A stretch of DNA of 5,916 nucleotides from Hungateiclostridiaceae bacterium UBA3934 (lineage in GTDB: Bacteria; Bacillota; Clostridia; Acetivibrionales; DTU013): assembly GCA_002385815.1 (NCBI GenBank), contig DGEE01000103.1:1-5916 (forward strand). The letters run 5' to 3'. Of the stretch, positions 1 through 4,266 are shown one piece after another; position 1 is the first letter of the stretch, and the number at the start of each line of letters is the position of its first letter. The notes beneath the pieces were generated by a model, which made no database searches, had not been told where the DNA came from, and saw only the letters and a program-made list of their open reading frames with translations. Position numbers and translations under genes: made by a program.

Positions 1-82
1 AAAAGCCGTGCGGATAGCCAGCCAGATGAACGATCATACACCCGACCGCCTTCACAATAATCGCATACCCGTTGATTTGTGC

Positions 83-111
83 TTCATACTGGGCTAACAT
101 TGATGTATTAT
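83..111 (+). promoter_or_regulatory. Possible sigma-A promoter of the pseudouridine synthase gene
   Basis: TTCATA (83-88) and TATTAT (106-111) are separated by 17 bases, giving 4/6 and 5/6 matches to the vegetative consensus. Transcription would begin near 118, leaving a very short leader before the ATG at 128. A second reading, TTGATT (72-77) - 17 - TAACAT (95-100), matches 4/6 and 4/6 and would give a longer leader. Both come from inspection only, and AT-rich DNA yields such matches by chance. Confidence 0.3.
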
Positions 112-127
112 AGTTTTGGTGATAAAA

Positions 128-1036
128 ATGAAACTTGTATTGAAAATATCCGCTGAAGACAGCGCAAAAACAGTCAAACATCTTCTGAAAACCAGATTGC
201 ACATATCGGAAAGGCTGATAAAAAAGCTGAAACGTTCAGGCAGGATAATGTTAAACTCGGTTCCGGTCCATGTCAATGCAAGGGTATCCGAAGGTGACAT
301 ACTCGAGGCACTGATAGAATTCGAAGAAGAAAACGAAGACATAGTACCTGAAAAAATGGATCTGGATATCATCTGCGAAGATGACTGCCTGATTGCCATA
401 AATAAGCCGCCGGACACAGTTGTACACCCAACTGTCCGCCACTTTACCGGCACTGTGGCCAACGGTCTCAGGCATCATCTCCTGTCGAAAGGCGTCAAGA
501 CCCTGATACGCCCTGTCAGCAGACTGGACAGAGACACTTCAGGTGTAATTGTATTCGCACTGAACCCATATGTCCAGAATGAACTCATACGCCAAATGCA
601 CGACAACACATACCAGAAAGAATACCTGGGCATCGTCCACGGCACTTTCACCTCTGCTAGCGGAATCATCGACCTGCCCATCGAAAGACTTCCTGGCAGC
701 ATCATGCTCCGGCACACCTCGCCAGAAGGAGCACCATCCGTCACCCGGTACGAAGTTATCGAACAATTTGCCGACTGCGCCCTTTTGAAGTTCAGGCTCA
801 TTACCGGCAGGACCCACCAGATCAGAGTCCATTGCCAGGCGGCAGGACATCCGCTTGTAGGCGATACCCTATATTCTCTGCCCGAATTCAAAAACAAACA
901 CATCGGCCTTATCCGCAGACAGGCTCTCCATTCTGCCCTGGTCTCCTTCAACCACCCTCTTTCAGGCTCTCCTGTAAAATTGAAAGCCCCTTTACCGGAT
1001 GATATGCTCCATGCTTTGGAAATATTGAGAAAATAA
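128..1036 (+). CDS. RluA-family RNA pseudouridine synthase
   Basis: A 302-residue cytoplasmic enzyme expected to isomerise specific uridines in rRNA or tRNA to pseudouridine. An S4-like RNA-binding region occupies about residues 13-62, followed by the RluA catalytic domain (about 78-290). The signature SRLDRDTSG (131-139) carries the catalytic aspartate D134. Other family blocks are YLGIVHG (166-172), GRTHQIRVH (227-235) and LHSALVSFNHP (267-277). Length and S4-plus-catalytic layout match RluD/YlyB/YhcT-type proteins of about 300 residues. The signature usually begins with H or N and here begins with S, which does not touch the catalytic residue. I chose ATG 128 because GGTGAT (118-123) can act as a weak ribosome binding site. 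In-frame TTG 116 and GTG 119 are alternatives, but they have no site in front of them. Substrate position and exact paralogue cannot be assigned, so no symbol is given. No terminator follows, so readthrough into the next gene is possible. Confidence 0.92.
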   Translation: MKLVLKISAEDSAKTVKHLLKTRLHISERLIKKLKRSGRIMLNSVPVHVNARVSEGDILEALIEFEEENEDIVPEKMDLDIICEDDCLIAINKPPDTVVHPTVRHFTGTVANGLRHHLLSKGVKTLIRPVSRLDRDTSGVIVFALNPYVQNELIRQMHDNTYQKEYLGIVHGTFTSASGIIDLPIERLPGSIMLRHTSPEGAPSVTRYEVIEQFADCALLKFRLITGRTHQIRVHCQAAGHPLVGDTLYSLPEFKNKHIGLIRRQALHSALVSFNHPLSGSPVKLKAPLPDDMLHALEILRK

Positions 1037-1046
1037 GCTCGCATGA

Positions 1047-1075
1047 TTTACTGCAACTTCCATACATGGTATTAT
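1047..1075 (+). promoter_or_regulatory. Possible promoter of the MerR-type gene with an internal palindrome
   Basis: TTTACT (1047-1052) and TATTAT (1070-1075) are separated by 17 bases, with 4/6 and 5/6 matches to the sigma-A consensus. The inferred start is near 1082, just before the GGGAGG ribosome binding site (1095-1100). The palindrome CCATACATGG (1060-1069) touches the -10 element and overlaps ATACATGGTAT (1062-1072). Operators of MerR proteins lie between -35 and -10, so autoregulation is conceivable. The hexamers are weak and the palindrome is short. Confidence 0.3.
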
Positions 1076-1107
1076 TATGTTAGTTTTACTATCCGGGAGG
1101 AATACAT

Positions 1108-1677
1108 ATGGAAGTACTAAAGGAAAGATACTCGATCACTGAACTGAGTGAAATGCTGCAGTTATCCGATCATACTCTGAGATTCTATGAAAAGGAATGT
1201 GAGCTGAACATCCCGAAAGATGAAAGGGGCAGGCGTTACTATACCACCGACCTTGCCAATACCATGTACAGGATCAAGCTGATGCGCAGTGAAGGACTTG
1301 AACTAAAAGCTATAAAAAAGATACTCCAGCAGGATCGGGTATTCTGTGTGCCACAGCCTGTTCCGGACAACACTCCTGCATCCACGGTACCGGCAGCAGG
1401 CAATGAACTTCAGGCAATCAGGGCAATACTGGGTGAGCTTGGGAAGCAACTGGCGAAAGAAATAAGCTATGAACTGGACAATACTCGCGAGCACCTCTCA
1501 AGAGAAATCTCGAAGAGTAAGCTTGAATTGGGAGCTTGCGTGGAAAACAGCATGCGGCGGCTGGAAAATAAAATGGAAAAGCATTACGAAGAAGTGGACA
1601 GGGCTTTGGGAGACTGGCGGAAAAAACACACCAGAAGTCGTGTCAAAAGAATTATTTACCGTGTTTTTGGCAACTGA
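1108..1677 (+). CDS. MerR-type DNA-binding protein with long coiled coil (RacA-like architecture)
   Basis: A 189-residue protein. Residues 7-76 form a MerR-type winged helix-turn-helix: YSITELSEMLQLS is the helix-turn-helix, LRFYEKE (24-30) is the typical turn, and GRRYY (41-45) lies in the wing. A proline-rich linker (about 82-98) leads to a charged helical, probably coiled-coil segment (about 100-172). A basic tail of about 18 residues follows, with six Arg and three Lys ahead of the final RVFGN. There is no metal-binding cysteine pattern and no ligand-binding domain, so a classic metal or drug sensor is unlikely. Bacillus RacA, which tethers chromosome origins to the pole during sporulation, has a similar order and size (MerR-like domain, coiled coil, about 180 residues). 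I see that likeness in architecture only. It could equally be an ordinary regulator or a phage-type MerR/coiled-coil protein. The start is well supported: GGGAGG (1095-1100) lies 7 bases before the ATG. It converges with spo0A across a terminator. Confidence 0.88.
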   Translation: MEVLKERYSITELSEMLQLSDHTLRFYEKECELNIPKDERGRRYYTTDLANTMYRIKLMRSEGLELKAIKKILQQDRVFCVPQPVPDNTPASTVPAAGNELQAIRAILGELGKQLAKEISYELDNTREHLSREISKSKLELGACVENSMRRLENKMEKHYEEVDRALGDWRKKHTRSRVKRIIYRVFGN

Positions 1678-1750
1678 TCGGATCGATCTCATGTGCATCT
1701 GAGTCAAATAGATCATTGGGCCTGTTCATCCAGAATAAAATACACAAGCG

Positions 1751-1784
1751 AAAACACCACCGTTTATATCAAGTGGTGTTTTTT
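1751..1784. terminator. Intrinsic terminator between convergent MerR-type gene and spo0A
   Basis: AAAACACCAC (1751-1760) pairs perfectly with GTGGTGTTTT (1773-1782), forming a 10-bp stem around a 12-base loop. Six T residues (1779-1784) close the plus-strand reading. Read on the minus strand the hairpin is followed by only four T residues, so it should act best for the MerR-type gene and more weakly for spo0A. It lies 74 bases after the MerR-type stop and 35 bases beyond the spo0A stop. It is the only good terminator in this gap and probably serves both genes. Confidence 0.85.
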
Positions 1785-1818
1785 GGTCAGAACTTGTACA
1801 CATTGTGCAGATGGTGCT

Positions 1819-2628
1819 TCAGCCGACTTTCATGTCAAGCCGCAGTTTGTCGGCCACCATTGCAATGAACTCGGAATTCGTGGGCTTTCCTTTCCCATGA
1901 CTGACCGTATAGCCGAACAGAGCATCGATGGTTTCGACCTGGCCTCTGCTCCATGCAACTTCTATGGCATGTCTGATGGCTCTTTCTACCCTGCTGGGAG
2001 TAGTATTGTATGTACGGGCAATCGAAGGATACAGTTGTTTGGTTATGGAGTTGATGATGTCAAGGTCCTTAACGACCATCATGATAGCGTCACGCAGATA
2101 TTGATAGCCCTTTATGTGTGCAGGTACTCCAATCTCATGCATCACATTGGTGACTTCTACCTCAAGATTGCGCTGGACAGGGGCTCTGTAGGTTGACTTG
2201 ACATCGGAAACATAATCGGACCGGATGATAGGGCTGTGATTTGTGCTTTTAAGCTGTCTTATCCGCGAAACAAGTACGTCCATGTCGAATGGCTTCACTA
2301 TGTAGTACTCCGCTCCCAGTGCCAATGCTCTCTGCGTTATCTTGTCCTGTCCAACTGCAGAAAGGATAATGAACAAGGGGCGCTTTTTCAACTGCATCGA
2401 TCTTATCTTTTCCAGAACACCCAGCCCGTCCAGATGCGGCATGATTATATCCAGGATCGCTATATCGGGCATTTTTTCGGCAATCAGCTCACAGGCTTCA
2501 TTGCCATCCTTTGCTGTACCTATGACTTCAATATCGCCCTGGTTGTTCAGATATTCGGACAGGATTTCACTGAATTCTTTGTTGTCGTCTGCTATGATGA
2601 CCTGTATTTTTTTATCCGGCAAGTGCAT
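1819..2628 (-). CDS. spo0A: Sporulation master response regulator Spo0A
   Basis: A 269-residue cytoplasmic transcription factor that, once phosphorylated, binds 0A boxes and starts sporulation and related stationary-phase programmes. The receiver domain (about 7-125) has the acidic pair D14/D15, phospho-acceptor D60 in LDIIMPHLDGL, switch serine S90 and K112 in VKPFD. The effector domain (about 150-266) carries the helix-turn-helix around YPSIARTYNTTPSRVERAIR (200-219) and the hallmark KPTNSEFIAMVADKLRL near the end. These residues correspond to D56 and K108 of the 267-residue Bacillus protein. A longer in-frame start at 2670 is rejected because that ATG overlaps the -10 box and lies before the predicted transcript start. 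ATG 2628 follows GGAGGG (2637-2632) with a short 3-4 base gap. TTG at 2622, nine bases from GGAGGG, would give exactly 267 residues and is a real alternative. The gene lies 196 bases after spoIVB, as in other spore formers. Confidence 0.97.
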   Translation of the reverse strand: MHLPDKKIQVIIADDNKEFSEILSEYLNNQGDIEVIGTAKDGNEACELIAEKMPDIAILDIIMPHLDGLGVLEKIRSMQLKKRPLFIILSAVGQDKITQRALALGAEYYIVKPFDMDVLVSRIRQLKSTNHSPIIRSDYVSDVKSTYRAPVQRNLEVEVTNVMHEIGVPAHIKGYQYLRDAIMMVVKDLDIINSITKQLYPSIARTYNTTPSRVERAIRHAIEVAWSRGQVETIDALFGYTVSHGKGKPTNSEFIAMVADKLRLDMKVG

Positions 2629-2668
2629 ACACCCTCCATTCCATAATATGTTTTTTACTGTTGTTTCC

Positions 2669-2697
2669 ATTATATTTTTCTTTTGTTATTTTATCAA
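2669..2697 (-). promoter_or_regulatory. Vegetative (sigma-A type) promoter of spo0A
   Basis: On the minus strand TTGATA (2697-2692), 17 bases, and TATAAT (2674-2669) give a near-perfect promoter: 5/6 at -35 and 6/6 at -10. The DNA upstream is rich in A and T runs, which could act as an UP element. The inferred start is near 2661, giving a leader of about 33 bases that contains GGAGGG. The spo0A genes of spore formers commonly also use a sigma-H promoter. AATGGAATT (about 2720-2712) resembles a sigma-H -35 element, but I find no matching -10 at the right distance. Confidence 0.75.
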
Positions 2698-2770
2698 GTA
2701 TTAATTTTCATCAATTCCATTTTTTAATCGTATATCCGGTTTTTTGTTATTGAAAACCCTTATTTCAAGC

Positions 2771-2783
2771 TGTTTCGCCGACA
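2771..2783 (-). promoter_or_regulatory. Degenerate 0A-box-like site upstream of spo0A
   Basis: Reading the minus strand, TGTCGGCGAAACA contains two overlapping imperfect matches to the Spo0A binding core TGTCGAA: TGTCGGC (5/7), and CGGCGAA (6/7 if the third base is free). It lies about 75 bases upstream of the spo0A -35 element, inside the spoIVB-spo0A gap. Spo0A is known to control its own gene in Bacillus, which makes the position sensible, but neither match is exact. This is a weak call. Confidence 0.22.
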
Positions 2784-2824
2784 TATAACCTCTGCCGGAC
2801 TTCAAACACTATTGATTTATTTCC

Positions 2825-4141
2825 TTATTTTACCATTTTATATCCTGCTGACAGATTCTGGCTCGCGTTCATCAGCATAGTTTCTATAAATATCCCGTAC
2901 CCTCTCGTTGGATCATTTACAAGTACGTGCGTTACTGCTCCGACTATTTTGCCATCCTGTATGACAGGGCTTCCCGACATTCCCTGGACTATACCTCCCG
3001 TAGTGCTCAGCAGTCTTTCATCCGTTATTTTGATTATCATCCCTTTAGAACCATTGAGATTCTGTCTGGACACCTTCTGAATGACTATATCGTATTCCTC
3101 TGTTTTTTTTCCGTCTATATTTGATAATATGACAGCCGGACCTTCCTTTATATTTGCCCTTACGCCTACCGGGTACATCTTTCCCTTCATTCTTTGCATG
3201 GCGTGCTTCTCAAGCTTGCCGTATATCCCCACTTCTGTATTGGATTCTATTGTCCCAAGCTGCCTTCCTTCTGAAAATACTCCCTTCAGTTCACCGGGAA
3301 CTCCTGATCTGCTCATTTTTACACCTAATATGTCAGATTCCAGTATTTCCCCTGATTTCACAGACATCAATGTCCCCGTGTCAATATCTGTGATGCCATG
3401 GCCCAATGCGCCGAATTTTCCAGTGTCCGCATCATAAAATGTAAGTGTTCCTATCCCCGCAGTGCTGTCCCGTACCCACAGACCAATATGATATTTGCCG
3501 TCTTCAGAAGATTTGACAGGTGTCACTGTCGCCTCCTGCACTTCATCTCCGGATCTGTATCTGATCTTCAATGGATTACCGCCGCTTTCTTCTATTTCAT
3601 CAACAAGATCATCAATGCTCCCGATCTCTCTGCCATTGATGCCTATTATCATATTTCCTGGCTTTATCCCGCTATTTCTGACAGGGATGATCTTCTGACC
3701 GTCAGAAATAACACTGGATATGCCTATAACGAGTATGCCGTCGAGTTTGATTTTCACTCCTATTGTGTTGCCGCAGGCTACAAGGCTTTTATTTGAAACA
3801 ACATCAACATTTATTGTTTTGACCGGAATGATGCCAAAAAACCGCAGGTTCAGTTTAAGGCTCCCACCTTTGTCAGAGCTCAGAGAAACCGGTTTTGATA
3901 TCCCAATATGATTGTACGGTCTTTCAACACTTTTTCCGTTGATTTTGAGCATCCCCTGGGTATCAGCTTTGATACTGATGGGAAAAAGGCTGTCGATATC
4001 GTATGAATATTCTTCTCCTTCTATGAGCACCATCTCGCCGGGAACGGTAAGGATGACCTTCAGATATGAAACCCCGATAACAGTGATTGCAGATATTAAA
4101 AAAACCAATAGTGCCTTTATAATGAATGTGGATTTTTTCAT
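2825..4141 (-). CDS. spoIVB: SpoIVB serine peptidase, sigma-K checkpoint signal
   Basis: A 438-residue protein (about 426 in Bacillus). In that model it is made in the forespore, secreted into the space between the two spore membranes, and triggers release of pro-sigma-K processing in the mother cell. An N-terminal hydrophobic segment (about 6-31) after MKKS fits an uncleaved anchor or signal sequence. A PDZ domain spans about 125-210, with the binding-loop region near ILVIGISSV and a core NSGIKPGNMIIGINGREI (156-173). The SpoIVB-type peptidase domain follows, with H248 in GALGHGI, D374 in ITDERLL, and nucleophile S389 in GMSGSPV. The D374-to-S389 spacing of 15 equals D363-S378 in Bacillus, so the triad appears intact. 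AGGAGG (4154-4149) lies 7 bases before the ATG. Downstream I see no terminator before the spo0A promoter, so some readthrough into spo0A is possible. Many Clostridia lack the SpoIVFB/BofA signalling targets, so the substrate here need not be the Bacillus one. Confidence 0.97.
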   Translation of the reverse strand: MKKSTFIIKALLVFLISAITVIGVSYLKVILTVPGEMVLIEGEEYSYDIDSLFPISIKADTQGMLKINGKSVERPYNHIGISKPVSLSSDKGGSLKLNLRFFGIIPVKTINVDVVSNKSLVACGNTIGVKIKLDGILVIGISSVISDGQKIIPVRNSGIKPGNMIIGINGREIGSIDDLVDEIEESGGNPLKIRYRSGDEVQEATVTPVKSSEDGKYHIGLWVRDSTAGIGTLTFYDADTGKFGALGHGITDIDTGTLMSVKSGEILESDILGVKMSRSGVPGELKGVFSEGRQLGTIESNTEVGIYGKLEKHAMQRMKGKMYPVGVRANIKEGPAVILSNIDGKKTEEYDIVIQKVSRQNLNGSKGMIIKITDERLLSTTGGIVQGMSGSPVIQDGKIVGAVTHVLVNDPTRGYGIFIETMLMNASQNLSAGYKMVK

Positions 4142-4147
4142 TGTTCA

Positions 4148-4212
4148 ACCTCCTGCAAGTAAGTTAACCTTTTGCAAAATCAATTATGCAAACAATTAAA
4201 TGAACAGGAGGT
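4148..4212 (-). promoter_or_regulatory. Possible anti-Shine-Dalgarno leader fold before spoIVB
   Basis: In minus-strand RNA, ACCTCCTG (4212-4205) is perfectly complementary over 8 bp to CAGGAGGT (4155-4148), which contains the whole spoIVB ribosome binding site. Inside the 49-base loop, TTTGCA (4192-4187) and TGCAAA (4176-4171) form a second 6-bp hairpin that would shorten the effective loop. TGTTCA (4206-4201) can alternatively pair with TGAACA (4147-4142), directly before the ATG. Only transcripts starting upstream of 4212, such as recN readthrough, would contain the anti-site. The pairing is directly visible; any regulatory role is inferred. Confidence 0.35.
4160..4189 (-). promoter_or_regulatory. 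Candidate forespore (sigma-F/sigma-G type) promoter of spoIVB
   Basis: GCATA (4189-4185), 15 bases, then GGTTAACTTA (4169-4160). This matches the sigma-F -35 consensus GCATR at 5/5 and the -10 consensus GGHRARMHT at 8/9, with the usual 15-base spacing. Read as sigma-G (GHATR, 18 bases, CATNHTA) the -35 is perfect and the -10 matches 5/7. Bacillus spoIVB is transcribed by sigma-F and mainly sigma-G, so the site is in the expected place. The predicted start falls at about 4154, right at the ribosome binding site, giving a very short leader of about 13 bases. Confidence 0.45.
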
Positions 4213-4231
4213 AAAAATGAATAATAAAGCT

Positions 4232-4258
4232 AAAAATCCGGCGTTTAAGCCGGATTTT
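4232..4258 (-). terminator. Intrinsic terminator of recN
   Basis: AAAATCCGGC (4258-4249 read on the minus strand) and GCCGGATTTT (4242-4233) form a perfect 10-bp stem with a GC-rich top and a 6-base loop. Five T residues at 4236-4232 complete it. It begins 8 bases after the recN stop and ends 91 bases before the spoIVB start, so it should separate recN transcription from spoIVB. The plus-strand reading also ends in four T residues, so it could stop antisense transcripts too. Confidence 0.85.
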
Positions 4259-4266
4259 ATTGCTTA

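Noticed and set aside
475..1044. 189-codon minus-strand open frame opposite the pseudouridine synthase gene.
   Set aside because: The plus strand encodes a full RluA enzyme with all its motifs; the opposite frame has none and lacks a ribosome binding site.
1678..1750. Repeated GATC-rich and CTCA/TGAG short inverted repeats after the MerR-type gene.
   Set aside because: The arms are only 4-5 bp with long loops, and the strong terminator directly downstream explains the 3' end better.
1693..2196. 167-codon plus-strand open frame downstream of the MerR-type gene.
   Set aside because: It runs antisense through spo0A, crosses the terminator at 1751-1784 and resembles no family. It is a shadow of the spo0A coding frame.
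2283..2289. Exact 0A box core TGTCGAA within spo0A.
   Set aside because: It is the complement of codons for the conserved KPFDM receiver motif. A 7-mer is expected by chance in a window of this size, and another copy lies in the pseudouridine synthase gene at 483-489.
2629..2670. Longer Spo0A with a 14-residue N-terminal extension starting at 2670.
   Set aside because: Its ATG overlaps the TATAAT box and would lie upstream of the transcript start. The extension encodes the GGAGGG region itself and has no counterpart in Spo0A proteins.
2712..2744. Sigma-H promoter from minus-strand ACCGGATAT and GATGAAAAT.
   Set aside because: Each half matches 8/9, but the 19-base spacing is far longer than sigma-H promoters use.
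2736..2758. Possible terminator hairpin after spoIVB (minus-strand GGTTTT paired with AAAACC around a 9-base loop).
   Set aside because: The stem is only 6 bp, mostly A-T, and has no following T run. It does not qualify as an intrinsic terminator.
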